In this document: positions 37,098 through 49,820 of the stretch, one piece after another
How positions within the stretch are numbered: position 1 is the stretch's first letter
Layout of the letters: each line of letters begins with the position of its first letter
Assembly: GCA_019454045.1 (NCBI GenBank)
Contig: SKCR01015015.1
Coordinates: 62,001-126,000 of the forward strand
Source: Zanthoxylum bungeanum
Lineage: Eukaryota > Streptophyta > Magnoliopsida > Sapindales > Rutaceae
DNA: 64,000 nucleotides
Direction of reading: 5' to 3'
Notes under the pieces: generated by a model
Seen by the model: only the letters and a program-made list of their open reading frames with translations
Told to the model about the DNA's origin: nothing
Databases searched by the model: none
Position numbers and translations under genes: made by a program

Positions 37098-37350
37098 CCG
37101 TTCGAACGTGTTTCAGAACACCTCATGAACGCATGTTTTCTGTTTGGCCCCGTTCGAACGCGTTATCAAATGCTATACGAATGTGAACCTTCTGTTTACC
37201 GTTCGAATGCGTTTACGAACGCTACTCGAACGCGCATGCATTTGTTTCATCAGGTCTGGTCCCGTTCGAACGCGTTCTCAAACGCTTTACGAACGCGAAC
37301 CTTCTATTTATCATTCGAACGCGTTTACGAACGCTACACGAATGCGAATA
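37098..37350 (+). repeat. CpG-rich GTTCGAACG palindrome cluster in gypsy C LTR
   Basis: Dense GTTCGAACG/GTTCGAATG/ACGAACGC words, including two related units of about 110 bp (37150-37260 and 37261-37350). Similar motifs recur at 35033-35082 and 63395-63445. Confidence 0.75.
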
Positions 37351-37979
37351 CACTGAACTGAGTCATTTTCATCACATGTCATGCATAATTGTTTCTTAGG
37401 TGATTTCTCTTGTATCATATAATCAATCATACTATTTGAATTCCTGCCTTTATTTATTTGTTGTGTTCATGAGATGGTATTCAAGCATGATTAGGCCGTT
37501 AGTATGCTACTTGGTTTTTAAGCATGATTTAGCCCATTTAGTTGTTCATTTTCAAGCATGATTAGTCATTTATTTTACGTTGGGAGTTCGCATTATTTTT
37601 AGTTTTGTTCTTTATTTTCCGCATTATATAATTGAGGTATGTCATGAGATTATTGTATGATATTGTCGTTATAATGGTTTATTTTATGCATGCGAACTTA
37701 GGAGTAAAATTGTCCTTGGAAATATGTTGCTTAGGCTTGGTTAGATTATTGCACAAATCATTTCATTACAAGTGGCATAAGTAAGGGACCATTCCGAACC
37801 CAACGGTTTGAGGTCTTCCCTTGCGAGGGGTGAGTACCACCTTAAATCATTTTCCCGGTTCACACCGGGTGGCGACTCCATTATTCTCCGGTTTAGTCCC
37901 CCGCGGGCTACTCCGTACTCCCAATCGGGCCCCAAGCCCGGGACAGCATGTGTCGCCCAACATCTGTGTTCCCACAGTA

Positions 37980-37997
37980 TGGCGACTCCACTGGGGA
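37980..37997 (+). other. Primer binding site of gypsy C
   Basis: TGGCGACTCCACTGGGGA, three bases after the LTR end. This PBS type is common in Tat/Ogre elements and is usually assigned to a tRNA-Arg; the tRNA identity is from memory. Confidence 0.8.
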
Positions 37998-38958
37998 TAG
38001 AGAATCGGCCCCGAAATGATGTCTTGTAATATTATGATTTGTGCTTTAATTAACAGTGTCTACTGTGGGTTAAAAGAGGTTTAATCAAAGGCACTTTTAA
38101 GGCTGGGTAATGGTTTGGTGTCTTCCTTCATTCAATACCTTTCTATAAGGAAAATCTGTGATGGCACCTAGATAATCATTTACTCGTAGCCTATTGTGAT
38201 GGACTAATTTGGAGGACTCGTTGTTTATTCCTGTCACCAAGCGATAAGAGCCTAAGAGGCTAGGGTACTTAAGAGAGCCTCGCTCCACCCTCCCTCTGGG
38301 GAATCTACAATGGGAAATCTATTTGACAGTCAGTCACACACCATAGCTTGTTGGCACGTACTTTAGGGTATAAAAAAGGCGCTGACTTGGTCGCTCGAAC
38401 CCTTAAGTGGGGAGACCTAGTTGTGGGCAATCATTTGCCAGCGAGAGTATTTGTGTACACTCCCGCAAACCCACACGTAGACCGGGGTTGTATGGCCTAT
38501 AGCAACTATTTCCTTGTGCTTGTGGACCATCCTCATTTGGATGCAGTTGGGCCTCTTGTCAGAAATGCGAACTTGTTGGGCCATTTAAACTGGGACGAGT
38601 TCGTATCCTATGACAATTGGGCCAAAAGCTTCTGAAATGTTGATGGGTCACTCTGTAGAAATTAATTTTGTATGCTTTTGTTTGGGAACATTGTCGTTTG
38701 GATCCATTATGACCTTTTGTCATGAAGTATGGGCTTGTTGGGCCATTTAAACTGGGACAAGAACGTATTTTATGATGATTGGGCTAAAAGCTTCTAAAAC
38801 GCCAATGGGCCATTATATGTTTGTGTTTGGGAGCATTATCATTTAGATATGGTTGGACTTCTTGCCATGAGATGTGAACTTGTTGGGCCATTTAAACTGG
38901 GACGAGTTCACTCCTATGACAGTTGCCCCAAAAGATCCTAAAATGATGATGGGCCGAT
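37998..38958 (+). other. Leader of gypsy C with three imperfect repeats
   Basis: TTGGGCCATTTAAACTGGGAC recurs near 38577, 38739 and 38884, each followed by a TATGACAATTGGGCCAAAAGC-like stretch (units of about 145-162 bp). The 95-codon frame 38348-38635 overlaps the first unit and has no recognisable domain. Confidence 0.65.
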
Positions 38959-41564
38959 TTGCGTGAAAATTTTAATGAGTTGATATATTCCCTGTATCGC
39001 ATGCATCTCATTCATCTCATGCATACATATAAAATGTTAACACCCTCTATGTCTATAAAAGACATCATAGATTCCTGTTGGGTTAGGAAAGAGGGAAGAC
39101 TCACTAAAAGACCGGTAACAGATATGAGTACATCCGATAACGAGGTATCCCAGATAGATCAATTGGAAAACGGTCTCGCCAAAATTACTGAACAGTTGCA
39201 AGCCTTGACTACAGCTGTGGCTGGTATGGCTGTACCCCGTGCCGGGGGGAATTCTGAGAATGTGAGACGCGAGGAGCCTCCGAATGGGTTGGGGGATGAT
39301 ATCCCCGCTTTTGATGACGACATGGCAGAGTATGCAACAGGCAGAGTGATTGGGTCTCAGGTAGAATTTCAGAAGTTTCGGGATCAGGTTGAAACAGTTA
39401 CCCGTAAAATGAAGGGTAAACATTAAGAGTTGTTAGATTATGAGGCAATGACCTTCGAAGAACAGTTGCCTGCTCAGTTCAAGATTCCAGATATGGCTAA
39501 GTTCAACGGGAATAGGGATCCGAGGGTTCATCTCCGTCAGTATGTATCAGTTATGAGTTCTGTGGGTTTGACAAAGCGACAGGTACAGAAGATGTTTGGA
39601 ATGTCACTCGAGGGGGCACTGGTGGTATGGTATCACAGCCTTGAGAAGAAAGTAAGGGAAGATTGGAGGGAATTGGCTGATGCATTCCTAAAACTGTATG
39701 TCACGGACTTGAAGATAGATCTGTCAATCCGTGATCTGGAGAACACCAGGTAGAAACCGGAAGAGAGTTTCAAGGAGTATGTGGATCGCTGGAGAAGCCA
39801 GCTCTTAAAGATGCAGACTAGGCCCTCAGAGAAGGACCAGATAAAAATGATCATTAAGGGCACCAAGCCTTCCATCTATGGGAAACTGAGGAGGATGACC
39901 TCTATGATCAATGAATTCCGACAGTTGAGGGAAACTGTCATGGATATTGAGGAAGAAGAGGCCGAGAATATAAAATTCTATGGTCTGAACAGGAGGCCCA
40001 TTGGGGGGACATCGGGAACAAAGCCTATTTCTGCTGAGATTGCCGCTATCTGAAACCGGAGATTCTCCAACTTGGGTAGACCCTTGTCCAAAGTATTGGA
40101 GAAATTGAAGAGATAAGGACTTTTGAAACCCCTAGAAACCAAACCACTCCCAAACCCTCCACCACCACATCTCAACCTAAACCAATATTACCAATTCCAC
40201 CAACAGAAAGGTCACGATACCGACAACTGTGCCCGACTCCGCCATGAAATCCAAGACCTTATAGACTCCAAAAAGATACCCGACCTTGAAACGTAACGCC
40301 CAAATACACACCAGAACCCTTTGCCAAATTACCACTCTGTCCCGCCACCAACCTATATGATAAACTCTGGCCTACCCGAGAACCTTGTCCTCAAATCCTT
40401 TGACCTCCAAGTCGTTTGCCTTGGGATTTGGGATAGTAACAGCGAAGATGAAACTGAACATGGGAAAAGTTTCTGGGCAAACTTCTCTAGTAGTGATGAA
40501 GAAGAAGTGAGGGGTATGACACGCAGCGGGCGTTTCTACAGTGATATGACTGATAAGGGTAAAGAAGTGTTGACTAAAGGAAGAGAAGTGGCAGAAAATG
40601 GGGATAATACCGAGGGAGATGTAGTGCTGCAGCAGTTGAGGAAAACCCGAGCACAAGTGAGTATCTGGGATTTTTTATGTGCATCTCAATAGCACAGGCG
40701 GGCCATGGTTGAGGCCTTAAGCAAGATAGTGGTGACGGAGGATGCCAACCCCGCAATGTTTGTTGGGTCAGTGCAAAAGGAGGCTTTGCAGGCAATCACT
40801 TTTTCTGAGGAAGAACTCCCAGCTGAGGGGAGAAATCATGATAGACCCTTGTTTATCAGAGCTGAAGTGAGGGGTAAAATGACCTCTTGTGTGATGGTGG
40901 ATGACGGCTCATCCATTAATGTGTGCCCGTCGAAGATTTTGGCCAAGCTGGGTATGAAAACAACAGATCTGGATCCCTTTAGTATGACTATCAAGGCTTA
41001 TGATGACAGTAAGCGAGGAGTTGAGGGTACATTTGTAGCGGCGGTCAAGGTTGGTCCTATTGAGGACGAAGTTGAGTTCACAGTGCTGGACATCCCAGCC
41101 ACTTTTGCCTTGTTGTTGGGAAGGCCTTGGTTTCATAAGCTTGGGGGCGTGCCCTCCACTCTACATCAGATGATTAAGTTCCCATATGGAGGAGAAATTG
41201 TCACCATCCGAGCTGAGGTAGACAATGTTGTGGCTGCTTTGGAAATACAACCTTTCATGAGGTTCCAAGTGTCGGCAACGTTTGAGGAATGGGTGGATCC
41301 TAAGGTAGCTAGGATCATAGGAAAAATGAAGTTCGAGCCGGGTGAGGGTTCAAAACTGCCAGACTTCAGAGGACAGACTACTCGAAGGGGTTTGGAGTAC
41401 AAATCTGATGAAGAAAAGCCGAAGGTTAAAAAGAAAGGGTTGAAACTGGCAGATTTTTTTGTGAAGGCTTCAGGGTATCAGGGTGAGCCCGAACCAATAG
41501 AAGTTAATAGAATTGTGGTGCCTGGTTTTGAGATCTTCCAAGAGATGCTGGGCAAGAAGCTGCT
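38959..41564 (+). pseudogene. gag and protease of gypsy C
   Basis: One continuous frame of about 870 codons with no frameshift, broken only by in-frame stops at 39424 (TAA), 39751 (TAG), 40051 (TGA), 40114 (TAA), 40294 (TAA) and 40690 (TAG). Gag capsid region is about 39450-40000 (DMAKFNGNRDPRVHLRQY; GALVVWYHSL). The nucleocapsid knuckle near 40180 reads YYQFHQQKGHDTDNC, with Tyr where the first Cys is expected. The aspartic protease is about 40850-41130: VMVDDGSSINVCP (active-site DDGS) and FALLLGRPW. The frame is cut after ...EMLGKKLL by the copia D rearrangement. It would encode particle proteins and the maturation protease. Confidence 0.9.
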
Positions 41565-42854
41565 AACAGCGAGTCCAATCCCCAAAATCCTCTTCAATAA
41601 ACTCATCAGGTAAAGAATAAGCAGCTTGTCCATGTTCTTGAGCTAAATCACTATCTAGACAGAATCGTGATTTAGCAGACGAAGCACGAACTTTATCAGC
41701 CCAGGGCCCTTTCGAATCAAATTTCCCCCTGGCATTAGGATTCCCGGCATTTCCAGATCCTTTTGCTTGAGAAGCTTGAGGGACATGATGCTGAGAAGAA
41801 GAACCTGCCTCTTGACTATGCTTTGCACCAGGAATATCTTTTTGGGCTAGCCCAGTCGGCCCAATCGGCCCAATTCCGCCATCTAACTGCACTTCTTTCC
41901 TTGGCACGTGGCTATTATCACGAGCTTTAGCTATAGGAGCAACTCCCAAAATGGCCCCCTTTTTTTGCCCAGCTGGCCCATTCAGCCCAACATTACTAAC
42001 TATCTCTTTCCCAGGCCTACGAAGGGGCAATGGCTCCAATTGGGCCGCTCTCTTAGCTTCCGTTTTGTTGATCCACTCCTCAAGCAGCCCACTGTGGCCT
42101 GTCAGCCTCTTCATGATGCCATCAGGCCCATCTTGTTTTGACATCAGGCCCGAAGACCTCTGCTGGCCACGTGGAGCCATAAGTGACTCACGTGACAAAC
42201 AAGATTTGGAGCTAAGATTATACTCCCCAAAGATCAAAACTCAAGATTTGTCAAGAACAGTATGAAGATTAAGATGAACTCCAGAAGGTCAACGAAAGTC
42301 AACCCAGGCCAAAACCCAAAAATCAGCGCACCACCTGCTACGAAAATGAAAATTAAACCCACACCCAGCCAAGCGATACAGGAGCGAGCAAAACCTTCAA
42401 AGCCAGAGCTCAAAACCAGCAAAATCCACTCTCCAATTTCAGATCACCCCTTGTTCTTCCAAAAAATTCACCGGATCAAAATTCTTGATTTTAATCGTGG
42501 AATCAGTAAAGAAAACCACTTCCGATCAGGTATTAGGAACAACTAGGGCACTTGTTGATTCGGCAGTCCGAAATGAGCACAACAATTGGCTCTAATTTGG
42601 TCTAAAACATAGGAGAGAAAAGGAGTTGAGAGAATTTGAAGTGAGAGAAAATTTAGAGAGAGAAAAAATATTGCCAAAATCTTACATTTAAACCTTATTA
42701 TTAGGGATTTTCCGCTAAGTGTCATACACCCTAAATCTAACAAGTTTAGATCCTAATAAGCATGCACAAAGTCAAGAAAACATGATTAAACATTGATTCA
42801 ATGAAGGCTTATCATTTTAAGTGGCCTAGAATCAGACTCGCTCTGATACCATTT
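41565..42854 (-). mobile_element. Extra truncated copy of copia D leader plus LINE 5' end
   Basis: Repeats 55525-56818 almost exactly: PBS and leader of copia D followed by the LINE 5' UTR and ORF1 start. It stops abruptly inside LINE ORF1 (...FGDWTRC), where gypsy C gag-PR begins. It therefore continues a 'LTR-PBS-leader-LINE' unit beyond what should be the element's 3' LTR. The LINE ORF1 piece, about 42237 to 41566 on the minus strand, is open for 224 codons, whereas the matching part of the full LINE has at least two 1-bp deletions. Confidence 0.85.
42840..42851 (-). other. Intact tRNA-Met PBS beside the left copia D LTR
   Basis: The minus strand reads TGGTATCAGAGC, next to the LTR edge at 42855. 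A PBS on the outer side of a 3' LTR is not expected in a simple insertion and marks this as a tandem or recombinant structure. Confidence 0.85.
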
Positions 42855-45257
42855 TGAAGGGGTTATTTAGGGGGTGAGTCCGGTAACGCAGCGGAAGCGG
42901 TGAAAATCCGATTTTCAGATTTCAAAACTTTTTCTCGGATTAATTAAATAAACATATTTATTTAATATTCAATAATCAAATTATGAAAATAAATTCAATA
43001 AAACATTTTTAGGTGAATTTACCGAAATACCCTTGCTTTGTATTTTTGTCCATTTTAGTCCGAAATTGATCAAATCAATTTTGAATGATTCTAAATCATT
43101 TCTAAGATGAACTTATGATGTTCAAAACATCAAAACACCAAAGCAACCAAAATCCCCAATTTCCTCATCCAAAGCCGAGAGCACCATTGGGCTCCAATTG
43201 TGCATTTTGCACTTTCATGCTTCAAGACACATCCAAATGATATCCAATGAACATGAAACTTTATATGCATCATATACACACACAAAATACACAACATATA
43301 TGAAAACCCCCAAATTTGGAATTAGTTAAGAACCCTAATTTTTCAATTTCCACAAATTGGACAAATTAGACCAAATACATTAAATCAATTACTTCAATCA
43401 TCATTCTTCCATCCAATCCAAGTCTCAACACAATGAAACAACTCAAGATCAAATCTAGGTCATTTAAGAGTGGGTCAATAACTCTAGATTAGCAACATGG
43501 TTTCATAACCTTAAAAGAATGTTTACAACTACACTAGTACAAACTTCCATCATCATCACATGCTTTACACCTTCACCAAAACTTCCATCAACAAAACCAC
43601 AAAGACAAAGAATGAAATAACAACTAAGGATATCATATATTGAAGCCTAGATCCTAAGGAACAATTTCCTTACTAATAGTAAGTTTGAAAAACTTACTAA
43701 ATCAAGCTTTCCTTTAATCTTTCTTTCTTTCTCAAGCTTCCTTTAGGTTTCTTCAATGGTGTTTTTATTTTGATAAAGTGTATTAGGTTAAATGTATCAA
43801 TGAAATGAAAATCAATTTATACTTGTTTCATTTGGCCTTTGGCCGAAAATGGCTAGACAAAACAAGGAAATTAATTTCAATTTCATTTCAAGTTTCATTT
43901 GGTCAACTTGCACAAATATCTTATAAACAACTTTATTAGATATTTATTTTGGTCAACAAATGCAACTAACATCATTAACTTTAAATATCCTAACATAAGA
44001 TATTTATATTTTAATTAATTTAATCATTTAACAATTAAATAATTAATTAATTAATCAAATACAAATATATTAAATATATGTATAATATTTACATTAAATA
44101 TTAAAATATATATTCATTTAGGAAATAAGTCAAATAACTCATTTTGACTATTAATTAATGTGTATTTAAATTAATCAAGTATTAAATGTAAATACACAAT
44201 AATTAGGCAAATGACTATCTAGTCTCTTTAGCATGTATCTTGCGTTTAACCATTAAACGACTTTATAAATAATCAATATTATTTATTATGTTGCTCTAGT
44301 GCTCAACGAGTATGTTTCATTATTGAGACTCTCTAGGTTCAGGTATATCCGTCACAAAATCTAATTTCGTGTCCATAATCTATCCACCCGTAGATTATGA
44401 CGATCACGGATAATCTCGCTGAACCATACAGGTCGAGGTCATCGCAAATGTATAATTCCTCCGTCACAGGTATCCGGATAAATCCCAGAGATATAGATGT
44501 AAACGTCAAATCTCTATCGGGATTATCCAGTCGACTATTCTATTAGCAATCTCAAAAGAATGTTTAGAACTAGCTTCTAAACTTACCACGGGCCCATGGT
44601 TTTATCTGATTGCTAATCATATGGACTACCTATGCTCTGGTACACAGAACTGACGGATCCTATCTTGATACACATAGGACACCCTGAGGATCTATCTACA
44701 CCCAACGAACAGGCGGAGGTCTGATCTAAATAGATCGGTGACGTGACTGCCGTCTAAGTGTAGAAGATGTCTCATGTGCCCACAATGGCATCTCAAGTCT
44801 AAGAATCACAAGTGCTACTCAACCCAAGAAGATTCTTATTGACGCTGGTGTACCATCCATTAAGAATCTTCGGTGAGTCGTTCAGTGTTTATCCGCTATA
44901 AACACCTACACGTCTATACTAGTCTCCAAGACTTATGGTTCATTGAGAAACCATTGGAATCATATATTCCAGTATACGACATGTACCGGTCTCAACGGGT
45001 TTACTATACTGACCAAGTAGTGTAAACCTTGACCAGGAACTGTCTGAGAATGACAACGTCATGATACATCTCAATGTCCGTTGCGACGCTTTTGCAACTG
45101 TATCATGACTAATCATTCTAGGGTCATTACGTCTTTACCATATAAAAGATAGATTATATTATAGAAACTGCATATATTATTCATAATAATAATGTTTTAC
45201 AGAAGTATTTAACAGAAATACAACCGGGAATTGGCGCTCTGAGCACCAACCCCAACA
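42855..45257 (-). repeat. Left LTR of copia D
   Basis: 2403 bp, TGAAGGGG...CCCCAACA in window orientation. Nearly identical to 56819-59223, differing mostly by small indels. It is flanked by the PPT on one side and a PBS on the other, so it serves as both a 3' and a 5' LTR. Confidence 0.93.
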
Positions 45258-45273
45258 AAATCTCCCACTTGCT
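45258..45273 (-). other. Polypurine tract of copia D
   Basis: The minus strand reads AAGTGGGAGATTT, immediately upstream of the LTR start TGTTGGGG. Confidence 0.8.
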
Positions 45274-48200
45274 CTAGTGCCAATATCGATTGTATCTAAT
45301 ACCCATCGACTCCACGTGTTTATCAAACAACTTCGGAGGTATGGCCTTCGTCAGCGGGTCTGCTACATTATCTTCACTCGGTACCTTGCACACGACAATA
45401 TCCCCTCGCGACACGATCTCTCGAATGATGTGGTACTTGCGTTCCACATGCTTCGACTTCTGATGCGCCCTCGGTTCCTTTGCTTGCGCAATGGCTCCAG
45501 TATTATCACAGTATAACGGAATCGCATTCTCGATACTTGGGACAACTCCCAATTCTGTGATAAAATTCTTTATCCACACAGCCTCTTTTGCAGCTTCAGA
45601 AGCTGCAATATATTCCGCCTCAGTGGTGGAATCAGCTGTCGATCCCTGTTTGGAACTCTTCCAACAAACTGCACCTCCGTTAAGGGTAAAGACAAATCCA
45701 GATGTAGACTTTCTATCGGGATCCGATTGGAAATCGGAGTCTGTATACCCATTAACCTGCAGTTCGTTTCCTCCATATAATCAACTTATCCTTAGTACCT
45801 TTAAGATACTTTAGGATATGTTTAATGGCCATCCAATGGTCATTACCTGGATTGGACTGATATCGACTAGTTACGCTAACAGCGAAACTGATATCAGGCC
45901 TCGTACATAACATGGCATACATTATGCTACCCAAACACGAAGCATAAGGTTGGTTAGACATTCTAACCTTCTCATCTTCTGTTTGTGGACACATCTTCTT
46001 AGAAAGATGAATCCCATGTCTGAACGGTATGTTTGCTGTCTTACAGTTACCAAAGCTATACCGTTCCAAGATCTTATCTACGTACGTTGATTGGGATAAC
46101 CCAATCAGCCTCCTTTGTCTATCTCTATAGAGTTTTATCCCTAAAACATAGGAAGCTTCTCCCAGGTCCTTCATGGAGAAATTCTTACAGAGGTACGCTT
46201 TGACGCTTTGCAACATACCTAAATCATTCCCAATGATTAGGATGTCATCAACATATAGGACTAAAAATACGACCATGCTCCCACTGGCCTTCTGATACAC
46301 ACAGGATTCTTCCGAATTCTTGAGAAAACCAGACGATCTAATAATCTCATCGAATCGAAGATTCCAACTTCGTGAAGCTTGTTTAAGTCCATAAATGGAC
46401 TTCTTAAGCTTACATACCATACCCGAGGTTTCGCTGGACGTGAAACCTTCCGGCTGTTCCATATAGATTTCTTCATCAAGAAATCCATTTAGAAAAGCCG
46501 TTTTGACATCCATTTGCCAAATCTCGTAGTCATGATACGCAGCTATAGAAAGCAAAATCCGGATAGACTTAAGCATTGCTACCGGCGAAAAAGTTTCATC
46601 GTAGTCGACGCCAGGTCGCTGCGTGTAACCTTTTGCTACCAGTCGGGCCTTGTAAGTTTCAACCTTACCGTCAGGCCCGCGCTTCCTCTTGTAAACCCAT
46701 TTACAACCGATAGGAACAATTCCTTCGGGAAGCGGAATCAAGTCCCAAACTTGATTTTCATGCATTGAGTCTATCTCGGATTTCATGGCACTTTGCCATT
46801 TCACGGAGTCGATGTCCAACATCGATTCTCTATAGGTGAAAGGATCTGTCTCTTCAACTAAGAGAACATCCAGACTCTTTTCTTGTATCAAATACAAGCG
46901 TTCAGGAGGTCTAGATACCCTTTCCGACCTACGGAGTGTGTGTGTTGAAGGTCCTTCATCTACTTGAACTTCAGGTTCCTCCGTTGGTTCGTTGTTTTCA
47001 GGTTGGACTTCATCAAGCTCAACCTGTCTATGATCACCACCTTCTGACAAAAATTCTACTTCTAGAAATTTTGCGAAGCGAGCTACGAACACATTTCGAT
47101 GCTCGGTATCATAGAACAGATATCCCCTCGTGTTCGAGGGATATCCAACAAACCTAAACTTTTGCCCTCGAGGCGAAAGCTTACTTTGCTGAGTTACCCT
47201 GACATAGGCAGGACAACCCCAAACCTTAATATAATTAAGATTCGGTCTCCTACCGAACCATATCTGATACGGTGTCGTAGGAACAGCCTTTGAAGGAATC
47301 TTATTCAAAAGATGTGCGGCTGTTAAGAGACAGTAGCCCCATAAGTAATAGGGCAAATCTGTGAAACTCAACATCGATCGGACCATATCCAATAAAGTCC
47401 GATTTCTCCTTTCAGATACACCATTGTGCTGTGGTGTACCTGGAGGAGTATATTGAGCGAGAATCCCATTCTCCTTCATATAATCCATGAACTCACCACT
47501 CATATATTCGCCGCCTCGATCTGATCGAAGGCATTTAATATATTTACCAGTTTGTTTTTCTACTTCATTTCGGAACTCTTTGAACTTTTCAAAGGTTTCC
47601 GATTTATGTCGCATCAAATACACATAACCGTACCGTGATAAATCATCGGTAAAGGTAACGAAGTACGAATAACCACTGTGAGCAGTTTGACTTAGTGGAC
47701 CACATACATCAGAATGTACGAGTTCCAGTAAGTTTGTGGCGCGGTGTCCAACACCAGAAAATGGGGCTTTGGTCATCTTACCCTGAATACAGGATTCACA
47801 AGTTGGATAGGACTCAATGGTAAGATCTGATATCAAACCATTCCTAACCAATTGGGTAAGGCGTTTAACGCCAATGTGACCAAGTCTCATATGCCAAAGT
47901 TCAGTATTATTAATTACAGGTAAACTACGTTTATTAACTCCAGTATTTAATATATCTTTTGAAGTTTGCAATGTATAATGACCATGCTGGTTTGGAAACT
48001 AAGGATCTGAATATTATTTTTATCATATAAATACAAAGAACTATTCTTAATATTAATACAATAGCCTTCTGTATCTAATACAAAAAGTGATATAATATTA
48101 GCGACACATCCTGGTACAAAATGACAGTCATATAACAAAAGTGTCCCATTCGGCAATGAGATCTCGCATACTCCCACTGCAACTGCATCCAAAGAGTCTC

Positions 48201-49215
48201 CACTCCCGAACCGCAACTGCATCTCTCCAGGCTTCAGTTTCCTACTTTCCTTCAGCACCTGCAACGAATTGCAAATGTGAATGGGACAAGCAGAATCTAA
48301 AATCCAGCTGGATGTAACGGCTTCACAAGCCAAAGATAAATCAATAACTGGAAAAATAAAAGTACCTGATGTAGAAGCTCTGTCTCTCCTCACTTGGGCA
48401 ATGTAATCAGGACAGTTCCTTTTCCAGTGTCCAACCTTGCCGCAGTGGTGGCATTTGTCTTCAGAAGCCCTTTTGGGCTTTGCAATCTTCGCCTGTTGTT
48501 GAGGACCAAAAGCCTTCTTCTTCTTCTTGCCTTTCTTGTTCTTTCCCTTGGACCATCCTTGGGAAGAAGCCGAAAGAGAAGTAGTTCTAGGAGGGCGAGT
48601 CGGTACTCCCTTCTTAAGGTCCTCTTCTGCCGTGAGCAACATCCTATTAGCTCCTGGTAGGTACAGACAGTCCCGTGCATGTTGAAGTACATCACGAACT
48701 GGCGAAATGAAGCTGGCAGTGAACCAAGAATGACACTCCTCCGAGAATGTCATTCAAGATGAGATTATGTTGCCTCAATTGATCGATCAAATCGATCATC
48801 TGAAGAACATGTGGGCTGACACTCTGCCCCTCATCCAGACGCGCATGGAACAGTTCCATGGCGACTTTGTGAACAATAACTTGTTCCTGGTTCTCAAACG
48901 ATTGTCTCAATCGCGTCATCATACTATAGGAATCTAACATACCATAGTACTGTTGCTTGAGTTTCGGAGACAGTGAACTAAGGATGTATGATTTAACCCT
49001 TAAATCATCATCCTTCCAAGTTTCAAAAACTTGGCGTTCCTCCTCCGAAGCATCCTCGCCCACTGCAAGGGGCAACGAGCCTCAAGAACATAACCCAGCT
49101 TCTCGGAATCGAGGACAATCCTCAAGTCCAATTCTCAGTCTGCAAAGTTTTCAGCGCCTTTCAGTTTGTTCGCATCAAGCATACGCGCAAAATAATTTGT
49201 GGATTGTGCCGCCAT
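45274..49215 (-). pseudogene. Copia D gag-pol polyprotein (gag damaged, integrase-RT largely open)
   Basis: Start ATG at 49215 (MAAQSTNYFARML). Gag is broken by a TGG-to-TGA stop at 49135-49137 and frameshifts near 49085 and 48720. Zinc knuckle CHHCGKVGHWKRNC near 48450. Protease active site reads DSACPIHIC near 48300, with Ala where copia has DSG. A 739-codon open stretch, 47971-45752, holds integrase (HMRLGH and CESC zinc residues; HSDVCGP, RSDRGGEY and GVSERRNRT for D, D, E) and RT (WQMDVKTAFLNG, LYVDDILIIG). A 1-bp frameshift near 45778 precedes RNase H (YTDSDFQSD, TEAEYIAAS, CDNTGAIAQAKEPRAH, ADPLTKAI), ending at 45274. The sequence resembles the Angela/Tork branch; the lineage call is by eye. 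Confidence 0.93.
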
Positions 49216-49806
49216 CGCCAATCTATCATATAGATCATGAAAAACGGTTAACAGAAATAAAGCAGTTTCATATAATATCAAAAGCATAAACTAGATCATG
49301 GATTTTTAATCTAATATGCCCCTCCCACTAAATCATGCAATACTGTAATCCCAAAACAGAATACAAATATTTAATAGTTAAATTAAATATAAATAGTGAA
49401 AAGTGGATCCCATGAATATATTTCGGCTCACAGCAGAGGCACGGTCTCGCCTACGTATATTCATCAGGTAGACAACTCATTTGTCAATCATTCACTAATG
49501 ACTCCTAAGTAACCGGTCCTGGCCGTTTCTCGTTGTCGCTGCGAAGGCAGGCCCACAAGGAGACGTACCAAGGTTAAACTCGTCAATGATAAACTCAAGT
49601 TACTTACGTAATTCTGACAGCTAGGGCACGTTCAGAATTCCGCTTTTACTTGAATTTACCTAGTATCTAATATACATCCGGTATAAATAAATCTTTATCG
49701 GCTACACCCTCACAGTAGAGGCACGGTCTCGGATGTAGTCACAAAGAGATTCATAAACCGTATTGACAAGACGGACCATATAACATGCATCAATTACATA
49801 ATTACA
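49216..49806 (-). other. Copia D leader, gag-proximal part
   Basis: Untranslated leader between gag and the LINE tail. A short repeat, GAGGCACGGTCTCG, occurs near 49437 and 49717. No gene seen. Confidence 0.6.
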
Positions 49807-49820
49807 TTTTTTTTTTTTTT

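Larger units (their letters stand above)
34857..37976 (+). repeat. 5' LTR of gypsy C
   Basis: 3120 bp, TGTAGGCACTG...TTCCCACA. Matched by 63220-64000. Contains a core promoter, a 177 bp array and a GTTCGAACG-rich block, annotated separately. The left flank GTCAT should recur after the 3' LTR beyond the window. Confidence 0.92.

Noticed and set aside
38348..38635. 95-codon frame in the gypsy C leader as an extra ORF upstream of gag
   Set aside because: Tat elements can have such an ORF, but this one overlaps the leader repeats, is short and shows no recognisable domain.
39037..39423. 128-codon minus-strand frame opposite gypsy C gag
   Set aside because: Antisense shadow of the gag frame with no recognisable domain.
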